This document shows, piece by piece, positions 1 to 8,110 of a DNA stretch of 64,000 nt (position 1 is the stretch's first letter; each line of letters opens with the position of its first letter). A model generated the notes under the pieces. The model saw nothing but the letters and a program-made list of their open reading frames with translations. It searched no databases and had not been told where the DNA came from. A program made the translations under genes and the position numbers. Source of the stretch: Lyngbya sp. HA4199-MV5 (GTDB lineage: Bacteria > Cyanobacteriota > Cyanobacteriia > Leptolyngbyales > Leptolyngbyaceae); assembly GCA_019359375.1 (NCBI GenBank), contig JAHHHL010000002.1, positions 124,001-188,000 of the forward strand. The letters are read 5' to 3'.

Positions 1-186
1 CAGGGCATACGTCACGATCGCCTCTAAAAGGAGCTGAGGAGCGAGCGTAAGCCAACGAAGATGGTTAGATGGTTCAACAGGGCAACGCCACAACGGGCAG
101 AAGATGGGCACAAGACCGCTCTCAGTATCACCCCACGACATCACCACCACGACAATTGAGTTGGCTAGCAACCACTGAAGGTTTGT

Positions 187-888
187 ATGTTAAGAGAACT
201 TGATCGTAATCTTTGGGTTGCTGAACAACCCCTGCGATATTTTGGACTCAGTGTTGGCACTAGAATGACGATCGTGCGGCTTGCTGATGGTGAATTAGCC
301 CTTATTTCCCCGATTCAAATCAGTGATGCAGTCGTCAGTCAGCTTGACAAACTTGGGGCAGTGAAGCATATTATTGCGCCTAATCTTTATCACTATTTGT
401 TTGTAGACCACGTTAAAGCAATTTACCCCAACGCGACCTTGTGGGCTGCACCAGGGTTAGAAGCCAAAAAACCAGAGCTGTCGATCGATCAGATCATTGG
501 TGGTCATACAACCAATGGTTGGGCTGGGCTAGAAACGGTCTTTTTTGATGGATTCAGAACGATTGGTTTAAGCGGTTTCGATGCGCTCAATGAGTGTGTT
601 TTCTTTCACGCTGCAAGCCACACACTGATCTTGACGGATACTGCCTTTCATTTTGATGACAGCTTTCCCATCATCACTCAATTAGCTACGAGAGTCCTTG
701 GAGGCTATAAACGCTTAAGCCCGTCGATATTGGAACGCATTGCCACCACAGAAAAAGAGAAAGTGAGAAAATCAGTTGAGAAAGTTCTAACCTGGGACTT
801 TGAGCGCGTCATTATGGCTCACGGTAGCATCATCAATAGCAATGGGAAGGAGCAGTTTAAGCGAGGGTACGACCAGTTTTTAGGGTGA
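187..888 (+). CDS. DUF4336 domain-containing protein
   Basis: A 233-residue soluble protein whose sequence (start MLRELDRNLW, then the HIIAPNLYHYLF and HAASHTLILTD stretches) matches the DUF4336 family, which resembles a metallo-beta-lactamase fold. The canonical HxHxDH zinc motif is absent, so hydrolase activity should not be assumed. There is no signal peptide or membrane segment. It stands alone: the next gene is convergent, and a hairpin between them acts as terminator for that gene. The ATG start is the first in frame and gives the family-typical N-terminus. The family call is fairly sure; the substrate and role are unknown. Confidence 0.8.
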   Translation: MLRELDRNLWVAEQPLRYFGLSVGTRMTIVRLADGELALISPIQISDAVVSQLDKLGAVKHIIAPNLYHYLFVDHVKAIYPNATLWAAPGLEAKKPELSIDQIIGGHTTNGWAGLETVFFDGFRTIGLSGFDALNECVFFHAASHTLILTDTAFHFDDSFPIITQLATRVLGGYKRLSPSILERIATTEKEKVRKSVEKVLTWDFERVIMAHGSIINSNGKEQFKRGYDQFLG

Positions 889-1025
889 GTGGGAAAGGAG
901 ATTACCTAACAACGGCGTGCTGCCAAAAAACTGGAATTGTTGGTTCTGGAATCGTTAGTTGAGTGACTGGATTTGCTTACATTTAGTGAGTACGATCGCG
1001 CAATCAAACAACACCAAGCACCAAA

Positions 1026-1060
1026 AAGGGCAACACATTAGTACAGAATGCGTTGCCCTT
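1026..1060 (-). terminator. Rho-independent terminator of the carotenoid protein gene
   Basis: Two 14-base arms (1026-1039 and 1047-1060) pair with a single G-U and enclose a 7-base loop. On the minus strand the stem is followed directly by five T. It lies about 60 bp past the stop of the minus-strand carotenoid protein gene. Confidence 0.75.
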
Positions 1061-1119
1061 ATTCATTGGTAGTGAATATTAGTAGTGGGTCGATCGCTGA
1101 CAACCGATCGCCAATCTAC

Positions 1120-1620
1120 TTACAGACCTGTTTCGCTATCGTGTTCCACTGCATTTGGATCCACACCCATTGGCGAAACAATGTCGCGGAAGAGCGTAAT
1201 TTGCTCATTAAACTCCAACTGCTTAATCTGGCTGAATAGAAACTCTGCGGCACCGGGAAGCTCGTAGTTAGAAGGCACAGGAATAATTGTGCCATTATCC
1301 ATGCCTTGAGCCAGCAAATACCAGAACAGCAGCTTAGTGGTATCGCCGAGCGCACCGTACTCCCGTGCAAGCTGCGTATTTTTATGAGTGATCAAATCAC
1401 GCTGTAGCTGCAATTGTTCCTCATGCGACAGTTCTTTGACCTGATTGAACAGCCCCTCGGCGATCGCAGGCGAGGCGGTACTGGCTCCGGGTGCAGCAGG
1501 TGTGATGGACTCGCCCATCTCAGTGTAGATAAACCAGAACAAGGCTAACTGCTGATCAACATCCAGGTTTTGAAATGCTTTAACTTGCTCACTGTTGGAA
1601 CTTGATGTGGTGTATGTCAT
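1120..1620 (-). CDS. Helical carotenoid protein (OCP N-terminal-domain homolog)
   Basis: This 166-residue protein corresponds to the all-helical N-terminal domain of the orange carotenoid protein alone; there is no C-terminal NTF2-like domain. OCP carotenoid-contact residues can be aligned: W29 and Y32 match OCP W41 and Y44, W100 matches W110, and R145 matches R155, the residue that makes the inter-domain salt bridge in OCP. Such stand-alone proteins (HCPs) bind a ketocarotenoid and act as singlet-oxygen or phycobilisome quenchers, depending on clade; the clade cannot be settled by eye. No C-terminal-domain homolog, frp or carotenoid ketolase gene is adjacent. The first ATG gives a family-typical length, and a terminator follows. 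Confidence 0.9.
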   Translation of the reverse strand: MTYTTSSSNSEQVKAFQNLDVDQQLALFWFIYTEMGESITPAAPGASTASPAIAEGLFNQVKELSHEEQLQLQRDLITHKNTQLAREYGALGDTTKLLFWYLLAQGMDNGTIIPVPSNYELPGAAEFLFSQIKQLEFNEQITLFRDIVSPMGVDPNAVEHDSETGL

Positions 1621-1777
1621 AAAAACCTCGTCCTATCATCTTTACGTAATGTAACGATGCTGGGATCATGATTAAACCCACTACAGATAGAAGCCCAACC
1701 CTCTCCCACAGACAGAGGAAAAACAGGAGTACCTGGATAACCCTTACGGATGAAAGCATTCACTGTAGGAATTAACC

Positions 1778-2569
1778 ATGCCAGGACAGATGCTTGAGGG
1801 CAAAGTTGCTGTCATTACAGGCGCAGGCTCTGGTCTCGGTCGAGCGGCAGCATTACTGCTAGCACAGGAAGGGGCAATCATCGCCACGATCGATCGCACG
1901 CCCGAAGACAGCCAGGAGACGATCAACAAAGTGCAGCAGAACGGCGGCAAGGGATTAGTGACGATCGCCGACATTGGGCAGCCCGATCAGGTGCAACAAG
2001 CCTTTCACAAGATTAGCGAGACCTTCGGACGCATCGATATTGTGTTTGCCAACGCGGGGATTAATGGTGTGTGGGCACCCATTGAAGAATTGACACCTGA
2101 AGAGTGGGACAAAACGCTGGACACAAACCTCAAAGGCACGTTTCTCACCGTCAAATATGCTACTCCCCATCTCAAACGCCAGGGTGGATCTGTTGTCATC
2201 ACATCATCGGTCAACGGCACTCGCATTTTTAGCAACACAGGCGCAACGGCGTATGCCACGTCCAAAGCAGCACAAGTGGCGTTTACCAAAATGGTGGCGC
2301 TAGAGCTGGCAGAACACCGGATTCGCGTGAATGTGATTTGCCCGGGGGCGATCGAAACCAGCATTGATGAAAACACAAACCGACGCAACCTGGAAGCCAT
2401 TCAGGAACCCGTCGAATTTCCCGAAGGCAGGATTCCGCTCACCGATGGCAAACCCGGCACCTCGGAACAAGTTGCTCAACTGGTACTCTTCCTCGCCTGC
2501 GATGCATCCAGCCACATCAGCGGCACCGAAGTCTGGATTGATGGCACAGAGTCGTTGTTGAAAGGATAA
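1778..2569 (+). CDS. SDR family NAD(P)-dependent oxidoreductase
   Basis: A classical short-chain dehydrogenase of 263 residues. It has the N-terminal cofactor motif TGAGSGLG, the NAG motif (FANAGING), a catalytic serine in VVITSSVNG and the YxxxK pair in AYATSKAA, followed by the family-typical VNVICPGAIET stretch. All catalytic residues are present, so it should be active on an alcohol, ketone or sugar substrate that the sequence does not reveal. The C-terminus (GTEVWIDGTESLLKG) is also typical. It is monocistronic, and the 21-bp tandem array begins ten bases after its stop codon. Confidence 0.9.
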   Translation: MPGQMLEGKVAVITGAGSGLGRAAALLLAQEGAIIATIDRTPEDSQETINKVQQNGGKGLVTIADIGQPDQVQQAFHKISETFGRIDIVFANAGINGVWAPIEELTPEEWDKTLDTNLKGTFLTVKYATPHLKRQGGSVVITSSVNGTRIFSNTGATAYATSKAAQVAFTKMVALELAEHRIRVNVICPGAIETSIDENTNRRNLEAIQEPVEFPEGRIPLTDGKPGTSEQVAQLVLFLACDASSHISGTEVWIDGTESLLKG

Positions 2570-2578
2570 GAGGCGATC

Positions 2579-2946
2579 AAGTCTTCGATTCTCGTCGTTG
2601 AGTCCTAAATACTCATCATTGAGTCTTGAACGCTCGTGAATAGATCTTTCATACTTGTCATCGAGTCTCTGATACTCGTCGTTGAGTTTTTGATACTCAT
2701 CAATGAGTCTTTGATATTCGTCATCGAGTCATGAACCCCTGCTCTTGAGTCTTTGATCCTCGTTGTTGAGTCTTAAACATTCGTACGCGAGTCTTTAATC
2801 CTCGTTATCGAGTTTTGAACAGTGGTTGTTGAGTCTTGAACACTCGCCATTGAGTCTTTTACTCTCATCATTGAGTCTCTAATCCTCGCTACTGAGGTTC
2901 TAAGACTCGTGAATGAGTTTGTAACGCTCACTCCTGAGTGTATGAA
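2579..2946. repeat. 21-bp tandem repeat array, about 17.5 units
   Basis: Units of exactly 21 bp run from 2579 to about 2946 with no insertion or deletion, although single bases differ between units. The approximate consensus is GAGTCTTTGATACTCGTC followed by three variable bases. Each unit carries the inverted repeat GAGT-N7-ACTC. Read on the minus strand in one frame, the units give a heptad such as NDEYQRL, but stop codons interrupt at least four units. No ribosome-binding site or open frame spans the array. It fills the gap between the SDR and GH31 genes. Confidence 0.9.
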
Positions 2947-3038
2947 CTAATTTAATCAATCTTGGCAGCGCCTGAATCGGTATTCGATCGTCACTCTACA
3001 CCCCACACCCTACACCCCGTACCCCACACCCTCCTACC

Positions 3039-5375
3039 ATGCCCCAAGTTTTTGGCAATCTTCCTACCCACGCTCGTGCCTGGACGACTTTAGGTGCTGT
3101 TACTTCGGTAGAACAAGACGATCGCGGCGTTTACTGTCACTGCGATGATGCGCTTCTGTCCGTCACGGTGCTGACTCAATCATTAATTCGCGTGCGGTTT
3201 GCACCCACTGGAACACTCTTGCCCCGCCGATCGTGGGCAGTGGCAAAAGATGATTCAGACTACTTGCCAGTGCTGATGGGCGTGCAGGAAACGGAGGACG
3301 CGATCGAGATCAACACTGATAAAGTCCTCATCCGCATTGAGCGCAACCCGTGTCGCATCGTGTGCATGGATCAGGCAGGCAGACCCTTTACAGAGGATGC
3401 TGAAACAGGTATCGGCTGGTCAGAAAACACGGTCGCGGGCTGGAAAAAGATTGAGGCAGACGAGCATTTCTATGGGTTCGGCGAACGGACAGGATTGTTA
3501 GACAAACGATCGGAGCGCAAAACCAACTGGACGATCGACTCCCTGGACTACACAACACTCACCGATGAGATGTATCAGGCGATTCCGTTCTTTATGGCGC
3601 TGCGTCCTCACGTCGGCTATGGCATCTTCTTCAACACCACATTCTGGAGCCAGTTTGACCTGGGAGCCAGCAAACCTGGCATCTGGCAGATGGAAACCCA
3701 CAGCGGCGAGTTGGACTACTACATCATCTATGGTCCCACCCCTGCCGAAATTCTGGAAACCTATACGGGGCTTACCGGACGGATGCCGCTACCGCCCAAG
3801 TGGTCGATCGGCTACCATCAGTGCCGCTGGAGCTACGATTCGGATGCTGTGGTGCGAAAACTGGCGCAGGAATTCCGCGATCGGCGCATTCCCTGTGATG
3901 TGATCCACCTTGACATCGATTACATGAACGGCTACCGCGTCTTCACCTGGACACCCAAGCGCTTTCCTGATCCCGCCAAGCTGATTGGCAATTTGAACGA
4001 GACGGGCTTTCGGGTGGTGACGATCGTCGATCCCGGTGTGAAGTACGAACCCGAAGCCGATTACACCATCTTTGAGGACGGGTTGGAGCAGGATTATTTT
4101 GTCCGTCAGGCAAACGGCGAAATCTTTCACGGCTACGTGTGGCCCGACAAAGCGGTGTTCCCCGATTTCCTCAAGCCGGACGTGCGCCAGTGGTGGGGCG
4201 ATGCTCAGAAAGCGCTGACCGATGTAGGCGTAGCAGGCATCTGGAACGACATGAACGAACCTGCCATTGTCGATCGACCCTTTGGCGATGAAGGCACCCA
4301 CATCTGGTTTCCCCTCGATTCACCCCAGGGTGCTATCGATGAACAAACCACCCATGCCGAAGCGCACAATCTCTACGGGCTGGGGATGTCGCAAGCTTGC
4401 GCCGAAGGTCTGGAACGGTTGCGTCCCACGGAGCGATCGTTTGTGTTGACGCGATCGGGCTTTGCAGGCATCCAGCGCTGGTCGTCGGTGTGGATGGGCG
4501 ATAACCAGTCCTGGTGGGAACATCTGGAGCTTTCCATCCCCATGCTCTGCAATATGGGACTTTCTGGCGTAGGGTTTGTTGGCTGCGACATTGGCGGGTT
4601 TGCAGGCAACGCCACCGCAGAACTGTTTGCCCGGTGGATGCAGGTCGGGCTGCTCTATCCCCTCATGCGTGCCCACTCCTCCATGAAGACCGAACAGCAC
4701 GAACCCTGGGTCTTTGGCGAACAAACCGAACGCATCTGCCGCGAATATATTGAACTGCGCTACCGTCTGCTGCCCTACCTCTACACAACCTTCTGGGAAG
4801 CCGCGACCACAGGCGCACCCATTCTCCGCCCTCTGCTCTACCACTACCCCAATGATCGCCAAACCTACGCCCTGCACGATCAGGTCTTCCTCGGCGAATC
4901 GATCATGGCGGCTCCCGTCTATCGTCCCGGTGTCACTCATCGCGCCGTCTACCTCCCTGAAGGCATCTGGTACGACTGGTGGACGGGCGATCGCTACGAT
5001 GGCAACACCCACATCCTCGCCCATGCCCCGCTCGAACGAATGCCCCTCTATGTGAAAGCTGGAGCCATCATCCCCATGCAGCCCGTCATGCAGTACGTTG
5101 ATGAACGCCCCCTGGATGAACTGCGCCTCCGCATCTGGTCAGGTCTGGGGCAATACACGCTCTACGAAGACGATGGGCACAGCTTCGATTACCGCGAAGG
5201 TGCCTGGGCTACTACGGAATACCGCGTCTGGACAGAAGATGACCATACCATCGTCAGCATTCAACCCCGACAAGGCAACTGGACTCCACCTGCTCGATCG
5301 GTCATTGTAGAACTCATCGGCGTAGGCGAACAACGGTTTGAGGATGATGGGCGCGATCGTACCCTAACCCTCTAA
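3039..5375 (+). CDS. Glycoside hydrolase family 31 (alpha-glucosidase type)
   Basis: A 778-residue GH31 enzyme predicted to release glucose from alpha-linked oligosaccharides. The N-terminal beta-sandwich precedes the (beta/alpha)8 barrel. The GH31 nucleophile is the aspartate of WNDMNEP at residue 404, and the probable acid/base aspartate lies in WMGDNQSWW at residue 488. FGFGERTG-like and HLDIDYM substrate-pocket motifs are also present. The C-terminal part has the usual distal beta-domains (APVYRPG, YEDDG). There is no signal peptide, so it is probably cytosolic, with a role in glycogen or maltooligosaccharide turnover (inference). The start is preceded by a pyrimidine-rich CCCCACACCCTACACC-type repeat. 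Its last codons overlap the end of the convergent hepT gene by 12 bp. Confidence 0.93.
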   Translation: MPQVFGNLPTHARAWTTLGAVTSVEQDDRGVYCHCDDALLSVTVLTQSLIRVRFAPTGTLLPRRSWAVAKDDSDYLPVLMGVQETEDAIEINTDKVLIRIERNPCRIVCMDQAGRPFTEDAETGIGWSENTVAGWKKIEADEHFYGFGERTGLLDKRSERKTNWTIDSLDYTTLTDEMYQAIPFFMALRPHVGYGIFFNTTFWSQFDLGASKPGIWQMETHSGELDYYIIYGPTPAEILETYTGLTGRMPLPPKWSIGYHQCRWSYDSDAVVRKLAQEFRDRRIPCDVIHLDIDYMNGYRVFTWTPKRFPDPAKLIGNLNETGFRVVTIVDPGVKYEPEADYTIFEDGLEQDYFVRQANGEIFHGYVWPDKAVFPDFLKPDVRQWWGDAQKALTDVGVAGIWNDMNEPAIVDRPFGDEGTHIWFPLDSPQGAIDEQTTHAEAHNLYGLGMSQACAEGLERLRPTERSFVLTRSGFAGIQRWSSVWMGDNQSWWEHLELSIPMLCNMGLSGVGFVGCDIGGFAGNATAELFARWMQVGLLYPLMRAHSSMKTEQHEPWVFGEQTERICREYIELRYRLLPYLYTTFWEAATTGAPILRPLLYHYPNDRQTYALHDQVFLGESIMAAPVYRPGVTHRAVYLPEGIWYDWWTGDRYDGNTHILAHAPLERMPLYVKAGAIIPMQPVMQYVDERPLDELRLRIWSGLGQYTLYEDDGHSFDYREGAWATTEYRVWTEDDHTIVSIQPRQGNWTPPARSVIVELIGVGEQRFEDDGRDRTLTL

Positions 5376-5702
5376 CTGCCGAAGCACCGCCTCAATCTGC
5401 GCTTTCAACTCGGTCAAATCATTTTGAATGATATCCCAAACAATGCTCAGCTCTACTCTGAAATATTCGTGTACCGCGATATTACGCAAGCCTGCGATCT
5501 TGCGCCAGGGAACCTCAGGATGTTGAGCTTTCAAACGATCAGATAAGACTCTCGCTGCTTCACCGATAATTTCCAGGTGCCTGACCATCCAAACTTGAAT
5601 CAGTTCACTCTGTTCAAAGGCTTCGCGCCCTTGTTGAGCATAGCGATCGATTGCTGCGATCGCTTCTACAATATCGTGCAGTCGCTCCGTATCGCTTCTC
5701 AT
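5364..5702 (-). CDS. hepT: HepT-type ribonuclease toxin (DUF86)
   Basis: A 112-residue helical protein of the HepT/DUF86 family. The diagnostic Rx4HxY motif is present as RNIAVHEY near residue 80; this HEPN motif cleaves RNA, and its tyrosine is the residue AMPylated by the partner in characterised HepT-MntA pairs. The start codon overlaps the stop of the upstream nucleotidyltransferase by 4 bp, which indicates translational coupling. Together they form a type VII toxin-antitoxin module. The 3' end overlaps the convergent GH31 gene. Length and motif are normal, so the toxin is probably intact. Confidence 0.88.
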   Translation of the reverse strand: MRSDTERLHDIVEAIAAIDRYAQQGREAFEQSELIQVWMVRHLEIIGEAARVLSDRLKAQHPEVPWRKIAGLRNIAVHEYFRVELSIVWDIIQNDLTELKAQIEAVLRQLEG

Positions 5703-6061
5703 AGCGGAACAGCTTCACTTAGCACCCTCGCTCGAATGCGTTCTTTCAAGCCTGCTACGGTAGCAACATCCACTTTGCGCCCCAGCAAGTCTTCCAAATC
5801 ACGAATGAGACCCACGGGAAACCAGGGACTCCGATGTTCGCTGGAATAGTCAATGAGAAAGTCAACATCACTCTCAGGAGTTGCCTCTCCGCGTGCCACA
5901 GAGCCAAACACACGCACATTAAATGCGCCATGCTTCGCTGCGATCGCAATGATCTCCTCACGCTTTGCCGCCAACAACTCCTCAATTCCCACGATGATGT
6001 CCTCCACAAAAGCAAGCCTGACCCACCACCGCTCACCAACACCCAACACATCAACCGTCAA
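5699..6061 (-). CDS. mntA: MntA-type nucleotidyltransferase antitoxin
   Basis: Minimal nucleotidyltransferase with the GSX10DXD signature (GSVARGEATPESDVDFLID). This family neutralises HepT by transferring AMP to its active-site tyrosine. It overlaps hepT by 4 bp, antitoxin first. The longest frame begins at a TTG (6061), and no ATG exists near the N-terminus. GTG codons at 6007 and 5992 are better candidates, because family members usually begin shortly before the ELLAAKREEI helix. The residues upstream of that helix (MTVDVLGVGERWW) look non-native. Function is well supported; the exact start is not. Confidence 0.83.
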   Translation of the reverse strand: MTVDVLGVGERWWVRLAFVEDIIVGIEELLAAKREEIIAIAAKHGAFNVRVFGSVARGEATPESDVDFLIDYSSEHRSPWFPVGLIRDLEDLLGRKVDVATVAGLKERIRARVLSEAVPL

Positions 6062-6092
6062 TCACATCCAAAATTTACTGCAACAGCACAAT

Positions 6093-6320
6093 GAGCGTAA
6101 AGAGCTTTTCTCCGCGCCCTCCGCGCCTCTGCGATCAGGCAAAAGTTTGTCACTCAAAGACGCAAAGTTAAGTTCAACATAACGAGATGCTGTGATAGAA
6201 GCGCAACGAGCGTAAAGGTTCTTCTCCGCGTCCTCTGCGCCTCTGCGGTTCAGCAAAAGTTTGTCATTCAAAGACGTAAGGTTGGGTTAACGTAGCTGAG
6301 ATGCCGTGATAGAAGAGCTT
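6093..6320. repeat. Two-copy tandem direct repeat, 115-bp period
   Basis: Two imperfect copies begin at 6093 and 6208, both opening with GAGCGTAAAG, then a CTCCGCG-CCTC(T/C)GCGCCTCTGCG core, then AAAGTTTGTCA(C/T)TCAAAGACG. The minus-strand translation contains the NRRGAEDAEK-type peptide often seen as a spurious product of dispersed bacterial repeats. The second copy runs into the 5' end of the longest frame of the methyltransferase gene. It is non-coding as far as can be seen. Confidence 0.75.
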
Positions 6321-7379
6321 TGTAAGCGCAATCCTTCGCTGATCCGTCTCCAGAATAGCCGTGTACCCATGTTGCCCAACAAAGTGCGTGCCCCCCGCAA
6401 CCGAACGATTACCTTGAGCGAAGAGGAGCGATCGTTCTACCAACAAACGCTCAGACAAGTGCATCAGCCTGTTGAGTTAGCAGAGATTGTTAACCAAACC
6501 ATTCATCAAGATATACTCACCTTTTTGCAATGGATGCCAACCCAATCCGTTGATTTACTGTTCCTTGATCCGCCTTATAACTTAACCAAAACATTTAACG
6601 ATCGCACCTTCAAACGACAAACATTAGACGCTTATGCCGAGTGGCTCGACACCTATTTAACAAAGCTAGAACCAATCTTGAAAGTAACTGCTTCCATCTA
6701 TCTTTGTGCCAATTGGCAATCTTCTCCCGCTGTTTTCGACGTGGTTAAACAACGCTTTCAGGTGCGTAATCGTATCACCTGGGAACGCGAAAAAGGGCGT
6801 GGAGCTGCGAAAAACTGGAAAAATGCCTCAGAAGACATCTGGTTTTGCACTGTTTCCGATACCTATACGTTTAATGTGGAGGCGGTGAAGCTCAAACGTA
6901 AAGTGATGGCTCCTTATACCATGAACGGCAACCCCAAGGATTGGGGCTTCACCGAAGACGGAAATGTTCGCCTAACGCATCCATCTAATCTTTGGACAGA
7001 TCTCACCATTCCCTTCTGGTCAATGCCAGAAAACACCGATCATCCCACTCAAAAGCCAGAAAAGTTAGTAGCAAAAATTATTCTCGCCAGTTCCAAGGTT
7101 GGGGATGTTGTGTTTGATCCCTTTCTGGGATCAGGTACTACGTCTGTGGTTGCCAAAAAGCTTGGCAGACAATACATTGGCGTGGAACTGGATGAACTGT
7201 ACTGCTGCTTAGCAGAGAAACGCCTTGCGCTGGCGGATGCTGATCCTTGCATTCAGGGCTATGCCGATGGCGTGTTTTGGGAGCGCAACAGTTTGCACGC
7301 ACAGCCCCGATCGACTAAACAATGGTCAGCCCACCCCACCAGCCACGGCACGATCGCTACAAATCATCAAACGGATTGA
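6306..7379 (+). CDS. Site-specific DNA methyltransferase (N6-adenine or N4-cytosine, beta class)
   Basis: The catalytic motif LFLDPPYN comes before the S-adenosylmethionine-binding motif VVFDPFLGSGTTSVVAKKLGRQYIGVE, the order that defines beta-class amino-methyltransferases. The target-recognition region lies between them (residues about 130-230). The recognition sequence cannot be read from the protein. No restriction endonuclease gene is adjacent, so it looks like a solitary enzyme, possibly epigenetic or a relic. The longest frame uses GTG at 6306, inside a repeat. The ATG at 6369 (MLPNKVRAPRN) is an equally good start and would lie outside the repeat. The 3' end overlaps the next convergent gene by 23 bp. 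Confidence 0.88.
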   Translation: MIEELCKRNPSLIRLQNSRVPMLPNKVRAPRNRTITLSEEERSFYQQTLRQVHQPVELAEIVNQTIHQDILTFLQWMPTQSVDLLFLDPPYNLTKTFNDRTFKRQTLDAYAEWLDTYLTKLEPILKVTASIYLCANWQSSPAVFDVVKQRFQVRNRITWEREKGRGAAKNWKNASEDIWFCTVSDTYTFNVEAVKLKRKVMAPYTMNGNPKDWGFTEDGNVRLTHPSNLWTDLTIPFWSMPENTDHPTQKPEKLVAKIILASSKVGDVVFDPFLGSGTTSVVAKKLGRQYIGVELDELYCCLAEKRLALADADPCIQGYADGVFWERNSLHAQPRSTKQWSAHPTSHGTIATNHQTD

Positions 7380-7647
7380 AAAAGCGAGGCGGAGGCAATT
7401 CCCGTTCTTTATCTGCAAGTTCCGAAGGGGGACGATCGCTGCTCCACGCCCACCACACTTTAGCGCACTGGCATTCATAGAACTCTTGCCACTTGCGGCG
7501 GTGATCTTCCGTATAGACGGGCGATCGACGGTTGACCCAGGCTCGTTTCGCGTCTTTGCTGGACGATCGACAGGCTGGGCAGCAAAACTCTGAAGCGTGA
7601 ACCGCAGGTTCAGTCCATTTGGGAGGAGTCAGCTCAAAGGCTTCCAT
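7357..7647 (-). CDS. Conserved small zinc-ribbon-like protein
   Basis: A 96-residue protein (start MEAFELTPPKWTEP) with two cysteine pairs, CCPAC near residue 23 and CQC near residue 59, consistent with a small zinc-binding ribbon. Tryptophan-rich motifs (KWQEFYEC, WWAWSSDRPP) add to its distinct composition. I recognise the type as a cyanobacterial conserved protein without an assigned function. It has no signal peptide or membrane segment. It is convergent with the methyltransferase gene and overlaps its final 23 bases. Confidence 0.65.
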   Translation of the reverse strand: MEAFELTPPKWTEPAVHASEFCCPACRSSSKDAKRAWVNRRSPVYTEDHRRKWQEFYECQCAKVWWAWSSDRPPSELADKERELPPPRFFNPFDDL

Positions 7648-7976
7648 GCAGGCAAACGGGGAGGAAGATTATTTCTATTATCAACCTTTTATCCCTCAAC
7701 CTGCTTGGTAAGGAAGCGGTAGAGTCTGCGATTTTGGGTCATGAGAGGCGATCGTGGTTCTATACCTTTTTCCTCTATCAGTCAATGATACTCCGATAAG
7801 TTTTGAGAAATAACCTCAACGCTTAGACAAAAAATGTGCCGAAGTCGTCTACTTTGGGTATGGTCTTACTGAAGTCTTAATCGTGCGTCTATACACTTTC
7901 AGTGCATGACGTTCCGGGCTTTAGTGTTCGTCTCTAGAGCGTTAAGAGGATGCTTTAAAGGTAGCGATTGTCTTGG
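7648..7976. other. Intergenic region, no gene seen
   Basis: This holds the divergent upstream regions of the small zinc-ribbon gene and the nucleoside transporter. No convincing open frame, hairpin or RNA gene was recognised before the 91-bp repeat that begins at 7977. Confidence 0.5.
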
Positions 7977-8068
7977 GTAGGGGCAAAGCGTTTGGCTAAC
8001 AAGCGCTCGAAAACCTCAGAAAATCGCCGCCCGTCGCTTGCTTCCCGTAGGATATGTTTTGCCCCTAC
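7977..8068. repeat. 91-bp palindromic-ended repeat, copy A
   Basis: Bounded by the perfect 11-base inverted repeat GTAGGGGCAAA (7977-7987) and TTTGCCCCTAC (8058-8068). The internal TTGCTTCCCGTAGG segment near the right end recurs in copies at 23495 and 39820. It sits 42 bp upstream of the transporter start. Confidence 0.65.
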
Positions 8069-8110
8069 AGGTCTTGTGCTAAAACCGCGTTCAGAAGGAT
8101 TGCTCAACCT

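Noticed and set aside
1-186. Possible 3' end of an upstream gene at the window edge
   Set aside because: No frame through this stretch showed a recognisable family; too short to judge.
2579-2946. CRISPR array
   Set aside because: The 21-bp units follow each other without spacers, and no cas genes are near.
6062-6271. Minus-strand frame containing NRRGAEDAEK repeats
   Set aside because: This peptide is a known type of spurious product from dispersed repeat DNA; the region is a 115-bp tandem repeat.
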